The notes below the pieces were generated by a model. That model was not told where the DNA came from and made no database searches. It saw nothing but the letters and a program-made list of their open reading frames with translations. A DNA stretch of 64,000 bases from Cupriavidus basilensis. GTDB lineage: Bacteria; Pseudomonadota; Gammaproteobacteria; Burkholderiales; Burkholderiaceae. The stretch covers positions 3,162,001-3,226,000 of the forward strand of contig NZ_CP010536.1 in NCBI RefSeq assembly GCF_000832305.1. The letters run 5' to 3'. A program made the translations under genes and the position numbers. Position 1 is the first letter of the stretch; every line of letters starts with the position of its first letter. Positions 1 through 9,440 of this stretch are shown piece by piece.

Positions 1-184
1 GGGTGACCATGATCTCGGAACCGTGGCCGCCCAGGGCCTCGTCGGAGGCATTGTCGATCACCTCCTGCACGATGTGCAGGGGATTGTCGGTACGGGTGTA
101 CATGCCGGGTCGTTGCTTGACCGGCTCCAGGCCCTTCAGGACCCGGATGGAGGATTCGCTGTACTGACTGATTTTGCTCGCCAT
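1..184 (-). CDS. parE: DNA topoisomerase IV subunit B, 5' part (ParE)
   Basis: The first 61 codons of a type II topoisomerase B subunit; the gene runs off the left edge. ParE is the ATPase half of topoisomerase IV, which decatenates daughter chromosomes. The visible part is the start of the GHKL ATPase domain. It carries the substrate-positioning segment [11 protein letters not shown] (residues 25-35) and the Bergerat motif, with Glu41 as the likely general base followed by Asp44-Asn45 and Asp48-Glu49. The N-terminus begins [12 protein letters not shown], typical of proteobacterial ParE rather than GyrB, which usually starts differently around the same motif. The start at 184 is the only Met ahead of the conserved block. 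The gene is divergent from the MFS transporter. GyrB is the only serious alternative. Confidence 0.85.
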   Translation of the reverse strand, partial: MASKISQYSESSIRVLKGLEPVKQRPGMYTRTDNPLHIVQEVIDNASDEALGGHGSEIMVT

Positions 185-489
185 GGAGTCGCTTGCTTAG
201 TGGGATTCTCGGCCAGCCTTGGCGGGGGCGCGGTTGCCGCACGCCAGCCAGGGGGGCCGGGCAGCCTGCATTGTAATGGAAGCGGGTAGCCGTCTTGATG
301 CCAATCGTCACCAGCAACTGCCGTGCGCGATCCGGCACATCCGGTGTCGCGAGCGGCGCCGGAGTGACGTCCGACGTCCTCCCGGGATGCGGGGTACACT
401 CGCTCGCACCGGCGTGGCCAAGGCGGCTCCAGACCGCGCCGACAAAACTAAAACAGCACTACGCACATCCAGCCAGGATGCAGGACGCC
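185..489. other. intergenic region between parE and MFS gene
   Basis: About 305 bp separate two divergent genes. A TACAAT sequence reading on the minus strand (forward 270-275) could be a -10 box for parE, but no good -35 accompanies it. The hexamer GACGTC occurs twice close together near 364-377. I see no convincing gene here; open frames running through the region continue into the MFS gene or are shadows. Confidence 0.4.
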
Positions 490-1722
490 ATGCAGAACAC
501 GATTCCACCCACACCAAGAAAACCACTCTCCCTCACAACCGTATTGATTTGCGGTGGCCTGCTCGTCACCTTGTCGATGGGCATCCGGCACGGCTTCGGT
601 CTGTTCAACCTGCCGATCACGCAGACCCACGGCTGGAGCCGCGAGACCTTTGCCTTCGCGCTGGCGCTGCAAAACCTGATGTGGGGCGTGACCCAGCCGT
701 TCACGGGCGCGCTGGCCGACAAGTTCGGCGGCTTCCGCATCATGCTGGCCGGCATTGCGCTGTACGTGGCGGGCCTGGTCGTGATGGCCATGGCCACCTC
801 CGGCACCGCCTTCGCCTCTGGCGCCGGCATCCTGATCGGCATTGCGCAGTCCGGCACCACCTACAGCGTGGTGTACGGCGTGATTGGCCGCGTGGCCAGC
901 CCCGAGAAGCGCGTGTGGGCCATGGGCATCGCGGCGGCCGCGGGCTCGTTCGGGCAGTTCCTGATGATCCCGGTGGAGCAGACGCTGATCTCGACTGCCG
1001 GCTGGCAGAACGCGTTGTTCATCCTGGCGGTGCTGGCTTGCCTGATGCTGCCGCTGGCCTTCAGCCTGCGCGAGCCGCAGGGCGCGACGCACACGCCCGG
1101 CTTCCAGCAGACCATCGGCCAGGCCGTGCGCGAAGCGTTCGGCAACCGCAACTTCCAGTTGCTCACGCTGGGCTACTTCGTCTGCGGCTTCCAGGTGGTG
1201 TTCATCGGCGTGCATCTGGCGCCCTATCTCAAGGACCGGGGCCTGACCGACCCGAAGATCGCGACCGTGGCACTGGCGCTGATCGGGCTGTTCAATGTGT
1301 TCGGGACCTATAGCGCCGGCGCGCTGGGGCAGCGTGTGCCCAAGCGCTCCTTGCTTTCGCTGATCTACATCACCCGGTCCGTGGTGATTGCCGGCTACCT
1401 GCTGCTGCCGCTCACGGCCACCAGCACCTGGGTGTTCGCCGCGATGATGGGTTTCCTGTGGCTGTCCACGGTGCCGCTGACCAACGGCATCATCGCGCAG
1501 GTGTTTGGCGTGCAGTACCTGTCGATGCTGTCTGGCGTGGTGTTTTTCTCGCACCAGATCGGCAGCTTCCTCGGTGCGTGGCTGGGTGGCTTCCTGTATG
1601 ACCGCACCGGCACCTACAACACGGTCTGGATGATCGCGATCGGGCTGGGCGTAGTAGCCGCCCTGGTCAACCTGCCGATCCGCGAGCACGCGATCGCGCG
1701 GCCACAAGGGGCCGCGGCATGA
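490..1722 (+). CDS. MFS transporter, monocarboxylate/oxalate-formate antiporter-like
   Basis: A 410-residue major facilitator with about twelve hydrophobic helices, expected in the inner membrane. The first helix follows a short polar N-terminus (MQNTIPPTPRKPLS). The loop after helix 2 has the MFS motif A variant GALADKFGGFR. Family resemblance is to bacterial transporters of small carboxylates (OxlT/MCT-like, YbfB-like). The substrate cannot be read from sequence. I chose the ATG at 490 because AGGA lies just upstream; an in-frame ATG at 478 would add four residues, and the frame stays open upstream to 295 without a better signal. The stop codon overlaps the ATG of a tiny membrane-protein ORF, so the two are probably translationally coupled. 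Confidence 0.85.
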   Translation: MQNTIPPTPRKPLSLTTVLICGGLLVTLSMGIRHGFGLFNLPITQTHGWSRETFAFALALQNLMWGVTQPFTGALADKFGGFRIMLAGIALYVAGLVVMAMATSGTAFASGAGILIGIAQSGTTYSVVYGVIGRVASPEKRVWAMGIAAAAGSFGQFLMIPVEQTLISTAGWQNALFILAVLACLMLPLAFSLREPQGATHTPGFQQTIGQAVREAFGNRNFQLLTLGYFVCGFQVVFIGVHLAPYLKDRGLTDPKIATVALALIGLFNVFGTYSAGALGQRVPKRSLLSLIYITRSVVIAGYLLLPLTATSTWVFAAMMGFLWLSTVPLTNGIIAQVFGVQYLSMLSGVVFFSHQIGSFLGAWLGGFLYDRTGTYNTVWMIAIGLGVVAALVNLPIREHAIARPQGAAA

Positions 1723-1865
1723 TCACGGCACGCCCCGCCGGCCTTGCGCTTCGGGCAGCAGGCTTCACGGCGCTGGCCGGGGTGCTGGCGCTGGCCTTCA
1801 TGGCCTACCTGCGGCCGGCTTTCATGGTGGACCTGACGAACATGGTGCTCGCCTGGTGCGGGTGA
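1719..1865 (+). CDS. 48-residue membrane protein overlapping the MFS gene
   Basis: A short frame whose ATG overlaps the MFS stop in the arrangement ATGA, the usual sign of translational coupling. The product starts MITARPAGLALRAAGF and has one hydrophobic stretch (roughly residues 14-31, ALAGVLALAFMAYL), then a short tail ending in Trp-Cys-Gly. A single-pass accessory subunit of the transporter is the natural reading. I recall NCBI-style annotation of 'MFS transporter small subunit' for comparable ORFs behind carboxylate MFS genes in Burkholderiales, but could not check it here. No other function is suggested. At this length it is easily missed by gene callers. Confidence 0.6.
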   Translation: MITARPAGLALRAAGFTALAGVLALAFMAYLRPAFMVDLTNMVLAWCG

Positions 1866-1932
1866 GGGTGCGCGAAAGCCGTCGGCAATGACGACGGCTG
1901 CGGCTCCCCGCCGGGGCACAGCCGCAGCGGCC

Positions 1933-3855
<1,923 letters not shown>

Positions 3856-4411
3856 GGGAGCAATACGAAAGGAGACAGCGAAAAGGAGGCACCGAAAAGG
3901 GGCAGTTCAAGGGGGCAGTTCAAGCGCCTTGAACCCGCGGCCGCGCGCCGGCGTCGGACAGCCACCGGGCGGCGGGGTGCCAGGTAGCCGGCATTGTAGA
4001 CCACCGGCGCCCGCCCTCGCCGCAGGCGGCGCAAACCCCTGGCCTGCGGCCGGCCAAAAAGAAGGGCCCGCGCTCGCGCGGGCCCAAGAGTCTCTCCTCG
4101 GTGCCCTGCTCGCAAGGCACGGAAAGGAGCATAGCAAGCGCCCCGGACTGGCTCTAGTCGTACAAGTCCGTAAGGGAAAGTCCCGTCAACGCCCCTTGCT
4201 GCGCGCCTCTTGCACGTCTGCCTCGCGCCTGTTGCGCGCCGCGCAACACCCCCCGCCGTGACGATTGCCGGGCCGCTTTCCCCCGTGGAACAATGGCCGG
4301 CGGCCGGCAGGCCGCAGCACAACGGCAGCAATACAAGAACCGGTCCGAACCGGTGAGAGGCGACCCAACGCCAATTCCGCTTGATGCCTTCTTCTTTGTA
4401 CGGGGAATTCC
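3856..4411. other. intergenic region between uup and SBP gene
   Basis: About 556 bp between divergent genes, much of it GC-rich and without a credible protein gene. Its notable content is a strong hairpin with a minus-strand U-rich tail at 4056-4085, and just upstream on the same strand a short paired stretch (GTGCC...GGCAC) and an ATG (4132-4130, reading MLLSVPCEQGTEE) that opens a frame through the hairpin. A TTGACG on the minus strand near 4186-4191 could be a -35 element. Nothing else stands out. Confidence 0.4.
4056..4085 (-). terminator. orphan intrinsic terminator facing uup
   Basis: The inverted repeat at 4064-4085 has two perfect 10-bp arms (GGGCCCGCGC) and a 2-base centre. On the minus strand it is followed by TTCTTTTT, so it has the form of a Rho-independent terminator for minus-strand RNA. 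No annotated minus-strand gene lies between here and the divergent plus-strand gene at 4412. It must end an unannotated transcript or attenuate the uup leader. Confidence 0.6.
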
Positions 4412-5338
4412 ATGATCCATCCGTGTGCGCAGCGCTTTGCGCCGCTGCTTGTGCTATCGACCCTGCTTTCGCTTTCGCTCGCCACCGGCGCCATGCCCGC
4501 CGCCGCGCAGTCCGGCGGCACGCCGGTGCTGCAGCGCATCGAACAGACCGGCGTGCTGCGTATCGCCCACCGCGAGAGCTCGGTGCCGTTCTCCTTCGTG
4601 GCCGACGGCAAGCCCTACGGCTATGCCATCGACCTGTGCCTGCGGGTGGCCGACGCGCTGCGCGGCGCACTCCGGCTGCCCGGCCTCAAAGTGGAATTCG
4701 TTCCTGTCACGCCGGCCAGCCGCATCGCCACCATCGTCGACGGCAAGGCCGATCTCGAATGCGGCTCCACCACCAACAACCGCGAGCGGCGCGAGCAGGT
4801 TGCTTTCACCATTCCGCACTACATCGCCGGCAGCCGCATGCTGGTCAAGGCCGACTCCGGCATCCGCAAGCTGGGCGACCTGCGCGGCAAGACAGTCGTC
4901 TCCACGGTGGGCACCACGTCGCTCGCGGTGGTGCGCCAGATCAACGGCTCGGGCGCCATGCAGATCCACGTGGTGCAAGCCAAGGACCACGCCGAGGCCT
5001 TCGCCATGGTCGAGCAAGGCAAGGCCGACGCCTTCGTGATGGACGACGTGCTGCTCTACGGCCTGCGCGCCAATGCGCGCGACCCGGCCCGCTACACCGT
5101 CACCGACGAACTGCTGACGATCGAGCCCTACGCCATCATGCTGTCGAAACAGGACGCCGAGTTCAAGCGGCTGGTGGACAAGGCCCTGATCGCCTCCATC
5201 TATTCGCTCGATACCCAGAAGCTCTACAAGAAATGGTTCCAGTCGCCGATCCCGCCCCATGGGGTCAACCTCGACATCCCGATGAGCTACCTGCTGCGCG
5301 ATTCCTTCAAGTTCCCTAGCGACAAGGTCGCCGACTGA
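4412..5338 (+). CDS. amino-acid ABC transporter periplasmic binding protein
   Basis: A 308-residue family 3 extracellular solute-binding protein (SBP_bac_3, GltI/glutamate-aspartate type). It has a signal peptide of about 33 residues ending in AAAQ. The mature protein opens with the usual LQRIEQTGVLRIAHRESSVP, then shows SFVADGKPYGYAIDLC and the ligand-pocket segment with the Arg-Glu-rich NRERREQVAFT. The product would deliver a polar amino acid to an inner-membrane ABC permease. No permease or ATPase gene is adjacent, so it either works with a system elsewhere or is an orphan. The ATG at 4412 is preceded by GGGGAATTCC, an acceptable Shine-Dalgarno. A benzoate symporter gene follows on the same strand. 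Confidence 0.85.
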   Translation: MIHPCAQRFAPLLVLSTLLSLSLATGAMPAAAQSGGTPVLQRIEQTGVLRIAHRESSVPFSFVADGKPYGYAIDLCLRVADALRGALRLPGLKVEFVPVTPASRIATIVDGKADLECGSTTNNRERREQVAFTIPHYIAGSRMLVKADSGIRKLGDLRGKTVVSTVGTTSLAVVRQINGSGAMQIHVVQAKDHAEAFAMVEQGKADAFVMDDVLLYGLRANARDPARYTVTDELLTIEPYAIMLSKQDAEFKRLVDKALIASIYSLDTQKLYKKWFQSPIPPHGVNLDIPMSYLLRDSFKFPSDKVAD

Positions 5339-5444
5339 GCGCGCGTCCCGGGTGGCGCAACTCGTGCGAAGATGGCGGCCCAGCCGCTTTTTACGCACGC
5401 GTTGCGTCGAGTGCCGCCCCGTGTCCTGCCCCGTGTCGTGCCCC

Positions 5445-6650
5445 ATGCCCAGCCCTATATCCACCACGCCCCTGAAGCTGACCGATCTCTCCGTCTCCGC
5501 CCTGGTCGCCGGGCTGATCGCCATGCTGACCGGCTACACCAGTTCGCTGGTGCTGATGATCCAGGCCGGCCAGGCCGCCCACTTGTCGGACGCGCAAGTC
5601 GCCTCGTGGATCTGGGCGTTGTCCATCGGCATGGGCGTGACTACCATCGGGCTGTCCCTGCTGACGCGCGCGCCCATCGTCGTTGCCTGGTCCACCCCTG
5701 GCGCCGCCCTGCTGATCGCCAGCCTTCCCGGCGTGCCCTACGCGCAGGCCATCGGCGCCTTCGTCATGGCGGCGGTGCTGATGGCCGCCGCCGGCATGAC
5801 CGGCTGGTTCGACAAACTGATGCGCGCGCTGCCGGCCAGCATTGCCTCAGCGCTGCTGGCCGGCATCCTGTTCCGCATCAGCGTCGACGTGTTCGTGCAA
5901 GCCCAGCATCAGACCCTGCTGCTGCTGCTGGTGATGTTCGCGCTGTACCTGCTGGGCAAGCGCTTCTGGCCACGCTATGCAGTGCCGGGCGTGCTGCTGG
6001 CGGGCGTGGCGCTGGCCGGCGCGCTTGGCCAGCTACATTTCGAATCGTTCCATTTCGCGCTGGCCAAGCCGGTGTGGACCACGCCAGCGTTCTCGCTGCA
6101 AGCCTTCGTCAGCATCGCGGTACCGCTGTTCATCGTGGCGCTTGCATCACAGAATATTCCCGGGCTGGCAGTGCTGCGCGCCGACGGCTATCACGTACAG
6201 GCCTCGCCGCTGATCACCGTCACCGGCATCGCCTCCGCCCTGCTCGCCCCGTTTGGCTCGCACGGCATCAACCTGGCGGCCATTACCGCGGCCATCTGCA
6301 CCGGCGCGCAAGCGGATCCCGACCGCAACCGGCGCTATACGGCAGCGGTGGTTTGCGGCATTGGTTATCTGGTTGCGGGGGTGCTGGCAGCCAGCATCGC
6401 CGCGCTGTTCGCGGCGTTCCCCAAAGCGCTGGTCGTGGCGGTGGCCGCGTTTGCCTTGCTCGGCTCGATCGCCAGCGGCCTGACCACGGCCATGCAAACA
6501 CCGGCCGAGCGCGAATCTGCCCTGCTGACGTTCATGATCACCGCCTCAGGCATGACGCTGGCCGGCGTCGGGTCGGCCTTCTGGGGCGTGGTGGGCGGCA
6601 TGCTGGCGCTGATGGTCCTGCGCCCACGCACCGCCGCCAAGGCCGGTTAG
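5445..6650 (+). CDS. benE: benzoate/H+ symporter, BenE family
   Basis: A 401-residue polytopic inner-membrane protein of the BenE family (PF03594). It has about twelve hydrophobic segments and the characteristic opening LSVSALVAGLIAMLTGYTSS. A conserved internal segment reads ASQNIPGLAVLRADGY, followed by FGSHGINLAAITAAICTG, the family's signature half-helix region. It probably imports benzoate or a related aromatic acid with protons. I prefer the ATG at 5445 (MPSPISTTPLK) because the family normally begins just before the first helix; the frame is open back to 5352, but that adds only a Cys/Arg-rich unlikely extension. No benzoate-degradation genes are adjacent in this window, although an aromatic monooxygenase cluster lies 34 kb away. 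Confidence 0.85.
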   Translation: MPSPISTTPLKLTDLSVSALVAGLIAMLTGYTSSLVLMIQAGQAAHLSDAQVASWIWALSIGMGVTTIGLSLLTRAPIVVAWSTPGAALLIASLPGVPYAQAIGAFVMAAVLMAAAGMTGWFDKLMRALPASIASALLAGILFRISVDVFVQAQHQTLLLLLVMFALYLLGKRFWPRYAVPGVLLAGVALAGALGQLHFESFHFALAKPVWTTPAFSLQAFVSIAVPLFIVALASQNIPGLAVLRADGYHVQASPLITVTGIASALLAPFGSHGINLAAITAAICTGAQADPDRNRRYTAAVVCGIGYLVAGVLAASIAALFAAFPKALVVAVAAFALLGSIASGLTTAMQTPAERESALLTFMITASGMTLAGVGSAFWGVVGGMLALMVLRPRTAAKAG

Positions 6651-6658
6651 GCGCGCGC

Positions 6659-7153
6659 TTATAGCAGCAGGAAAGCGATATCCGCGGCGCCGATCCCGGA
6701 GACCGATGCGCCCTTGCGCCGCTGGAACAGGATGTGCTGCAGCACCCGGTCGCGATGCTCGGCAAACGTGGCGGGATCAAAGCGCAGCGCGGTGAGCGCA
6801 TAGTGCTCGGCGAGCAGCTTGTAGACCCGGTGGCGCACCATCAGCATCTCGCTCTCGGCGCGCAGTCGGCTGATCTCGCCAGCGTTATCCTCCTCCAGCT
6901 GACGCATGCCGACCACCACGCGCGCGTGCATGCCACGGTAGCGATCCAGCTCGCCATGCGCCTTGCGCAACTCCTCGCGCAGCGCCCTCACCTCCTGCTG
7001 GAGCTTCAGGTTGTGCTGCACGCCTCGCTGTATGCGCGACGCCTCTTCCAGTGCCACATCCGCTGCGGCAATGGTGTTCTGCCAGAGTCCCTGACCCGTC
7101 GTCTGGCCATCCACCTGCGGCCACACGGTCTGAACCTCATCCTCGCCTTTCAT
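6659..7153 (-). CDS. coiled-coil protein of unknown function
   Basis: A 164-residue protein I do not recognise. It begins MKGEDEVQTVWPQVDG. The middle (about 35-105) is rich in Glu, Leu, Arg and Gln with heptad spacing, for example LKLQQEVRALREELRKAHGE, and should be a coiled coil. The C-terminal third is globular (YKLLAEHYALTALRFDP...) and ends in a hydrophobic tail AFLLL. There is no signal peptide or membrane helix. I chose the ATG at 7153, preceded by GGGGAGCGCC, over an ATG nine codons upstream. It is convergent with benE (8-bp gap). It looks like a conserved Burkholderiales hypothetical, not a shadow frame, because the Shine-Dalgarno and heptad pattern are both clear. Confidence 0.6.
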   Translation of the reverse strand: MKGEDEVQTVWPQVDGQTTGQGLWQNTIAAADVALEEASRIQRGVQHNLKLQQEVRALREELRKAHGELDRYRGMHARVVVGMRQLEEDNAGEISRLRAESEMLMVRHRVYKLLAEHYALTALRFDPATFAEHRDRVLQHILFQRRKGASVSGIGAADIAFLLL

Positions 7154-7442
7154 GGCGCTCCCCCTGCGAACCTGACTCACCCGCCGCTGGCTTTATCACA
7201 ACTGCCTGCTGGTCGGGGCTACCGCGACCACCCCACAACGATGCTCCGGACTACCGGCGCCTGAACAACGCGCTCTACCTCGATTGAAGATGGCATCCCG
7301 GCAAGGGACAACCACCCGAAAGGAGGGATCGTCAGACCGCAAAGCGGCCTCGACCATGCTTTGCACTGTACACCTGGCAAGGCCCGCCGGGCAGCCATGG
7401 GAAAATGTGGCCCCAGCGACAGCCAACGTGAAGGACCCAACA

Positions 7443-7775
7443 ATGAATGCCTATGTACTACTGGCCCTCGCCATCGCGGCCGAAGTCATTGCCACCAGCA
7501 GCCTCAAGACCGCCGAGAATTTCACGCGCCTGTGGCCAAGCGTGCTGGTCGTGGCCGGCTATGCCAGCGCCTTCGTCCTGCTGATGCAGGTCATGAAGAC
7601 CGTGCCCGTAGGCATCGCCTACGCGATCTGGTGCGGCGCGGGGATCGTGCTCGTGACGCTGATCGCCAGCGTGCTGTATCGGCAAGTGCCGGATCTGGCG
7701 GCCTGGGTGGGGATCGGGCTGATTATTGCGGGGGTGGCGGTGATTCAGCTGTTTTCGAAGATGGGGACGCATTGA
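7443..7775 (+). CDS. emrE: small multidrug resistance exporter EmrE
   Basis: A 110-residue, four-helix inner-membrane transporter of the SMR family, the length typical of EmrE. The membrane-embedded Glu14 needed for proton and drug binding is present (LAIAAEVIATSS). The family blocks ENFTRLWPSV and GIAYAIWCGAGIV match E. coli EmrE closely, which separates it from the SugE/Gdx guanidinium exporters. It should work as an antiparallel homodimer exchanging protons for quaternary cations. The ATG at 7443 matches the standard N-terminus MNAYVLL; the same frame is open upstream but without homologous sequence. The tRNA-Arg gene lies downstream in the opposite orientation. Confidence 0.92.
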   Translation: MNAYVLLALAIAAEVIATSSLKTAENFTRLWPSVLVVAGYASAFVLLMQVMKTVPVGIAYAIWCGAGIVLVTLIASVLYRQVPDLAAWVGIGLIIAGVAVIQLFSKMGTH

Positions 7776-7852
7776 GACGTCCGCCGTGCGGCGGCAAGCC
7801 GCTGCATTTCAACTGGGGGAGCTTTTTTGATGGATCGCTGAGACCCGTGGGG

Positions 7853-7927
7853 TGGTCCCGCCGGCAGGAATCGAACCTGCATTTCACGCTTAGGAGGCGC
7901 GTGTTCTATCCATTGAACTACGGCGAG
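7853..7927 (-). tRNA. tRNA-Arg (anticodon CCT)
   Basis: Read on the minus strand this folds as a full cloverleaf of 75 nt with an encoded CCA end. The acceptor stem is CTCGCCG/CGGCGGG with one G-U pair and discriminator A. The D stem is GTTC/GAAC, and the anticodon stem is CGCGC/GCGTG around the loop CTCCTAA. The T arm is GCAGG-TTCGATT-CCTGC. The anticodon CCT reads AGG codons. Confidence 0.95.
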
Positions 7928-8033
7928 ACGCTAGACACTCCCGGATCGGTGAATGCGCCTTGACGGCGCGGATCCCGGAGCAGGCCGGAGTATATCAAAA
8001 TCCTCACCGCCCAAGAAACGCGCCACGCCCTCT

Positions 8034-8429
8034 TCAGCACTCGCCTTTCTTGGCGTGCCCCGGGGGACAGTGATAGCCCTTGTCTTTCTTGCCGTACCCG
8101 CCGTCGCCTCGCCCATCCCAGCGCTCGGGCACCAGCACCCAGCCACCGCTGGCCTGCACCCAGCGCGGCGCCTCGTACACGTAACCAGCACGCTCGCGCT
8201 CCCATTTGCCCTTTTTCCACTTGTGCTTATGGCCGCGATCGTCCCAATCCCAGTAGCCGGGAGCCCAGACGTAGCCGGGACGCGCGACCGGGACAGCTTC
8301 ATAGACGGGGGCCGGCGGCGGAACGCCAATCGCCACATTGATTGACACCTGGGCCAGCGCCGCCGGCGCCACGCCCAACCCACCCGCCAAGCCTGCTACT
8401 GCCGCCGCGCACAACAGAATCTTTCGCAT
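8034..8429 (-). CDS. YXWGXW repeat-containing periplasmic protein
   Basis: A 131-residue secreted protein with a clear signal peptide (MRKILLCAAAVAGLAGG...ALAQ, cleavage near residue 26). The mature part is rich in aromatic residues and repeats the motif Tyr-x-Trp-x-x-Gly-x-Trp (PGYVWAPGYWDWDD, then APRWVQASGGWVLVPERW), the YXWGXW repeat of PF12779. A basic stretch (HKHKWKKGKWERER) separates the copies. The C-terminus is Lys/Cys-containing (CPPGHAKKGEC). Function of the family is unknown; cell-envelope location is expected. GAGAGAA precedes the chosen ATG; the frame remains open far upstream but lacks secretion features there. Confidence 0.8.
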   Translation of the reverse strand: MRKILLCAAAVAGLAGGLGVAPAALAQVSINVAIGVPPPAPVYEAVPVARPGYVWAPGYWDWDDRGHKHKWKKGKWERERAGYVYEAPRWVQASGGWVLVPERWDGRGDGGYGKKDKGYHCPPGHAKKGEC

Positions 8430-8590
8430 ATTGTTCTCTCGCTCGCCTGTGTTGTTCAGGAGCGAGAATAGCCTGACCCGGAGCTTCAGGCTGTTAGCAA
8501 AGGTATCCATGGGTGACTTATGTCGCGCAAAGGAAACGCAGCGGCATGGCGAGGCGCTGTTAGCAGAACCTCCAGCCCCGCAAACGAGAA

Positions 8591-8612
8591 GCCCGCCAGG
8601 AAACTGGCGGGC
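8591..8612 (-). terminator. hairpin with minus-strand U-rich tail
   Basis: Perfect 9-bp arms GCCCGCCAG/CTGGCGGGC around GAAA; on the minus strand the tail is TTCTCGTTTG. It would stop RNA coming from the right, where no firm gene is found. Confidence 0.5.
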
Positions 8613-9020
8613 TGGTTGCGGACGGTCCGGACCTTCCAGGTCAACGCCGGCGCTATCGCGGCAACAGTCGTTGCAAGCAGCGTTTCCCATGATTCCGCCC
8701 ATGACGCGGACGTCCCTCCGGACCACCCGGAGAGCCGAAGGAAAGCTGGCAGTGACGCCGACTGCCGCGATATCAGCGGCTAGCAGCACTTAAAGCAAAG
8801 CGCCGAGGAAGGTCAGCGGGTATTCCAGGTCCGCCACCTTGCCGGGCAACCGTGTGCCCGACGGCTTCAGTATAGGCAGGCGGCCCGCGGATGCAACGTT
8901 GAATGCGGCAGGGGTAAATGCCAAAAAAGTGCGCAATGACACACAAGATCTCGCGCTTCCGCCGCATATCGGGCTCAAAAAGGAATTCCTATCGCAGTGC
9001 AACAAACTTACTTTTGTTTC

Positions 9021-9029
9021 TGCTATAAT
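9021..9029 (+). promoter_or_regulatory. extended -10 promoter for DEAD-box helicase
   Basis: TGCTATAAT is a perfect TATAAT with the upstream TG of an extended -10; the -35 region is weak. It lies in a locally AT-rich patch about 410 bp before the helicase start. RNA would begin near 9036, giving an unusually long 5' leader. Confidence 0.55.
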
Positions 9030-9440
9030 TCGCGCCGTGAGTTCGCACTGTGAGTTGTGCAACACGCCAGCCGGGTTCTTCCGGCAGGCGATACCGCCCC
9101 CGCTCTCAAGCTCTGCTCCCCGGTCCCGCCGACTGGCCTGCTTTATGTTGCCGTGCTGTTTGCTGCATCAAGGCCAAATGGTGATACCCGACAGAACGCA
9201 TTTCTCACCGACGTCGCCTCGTCTCCGATCCTGTTGAATAGCTCTATAGAGCTGTTTGCCTGCCAGGGACTGCCGCCCGGCCTTGTGCCCGGTGTCACCC
9301 TGCCTGCCGCCGTACTGCCAGCTGTGTCTGTCGTAACGGCCTCACCGATTGGCGCCGAAGCCTTTTTAAGACTTTGCACTGCGCCCGCCCCTGTTCGCTA
9401 GTTCGGCATGGGGTGCCATGCATTTAAAGAAAATTACGAC

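Larger units (their letters stand above)
8430..9440. other. long intergenic region and helicase leader
   Basis: About 1 kb without a convincing gene. It contains a minus-strand terminator-type hairpin (8591-8612), an extended -10 promoter (9021-9029) for the downstream helicase and then a leader of roughly 400 nt. A minus-strand frame ending at 8790 has a plausible C-terminus (GKVADLEYPLTFLGALL) that I cannot assign and that may be a remnant. A 14-bp palindrome (AGCTCTATAGAGCT) lies at 9240-9253 inside the leader. Confidence 0.4.
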
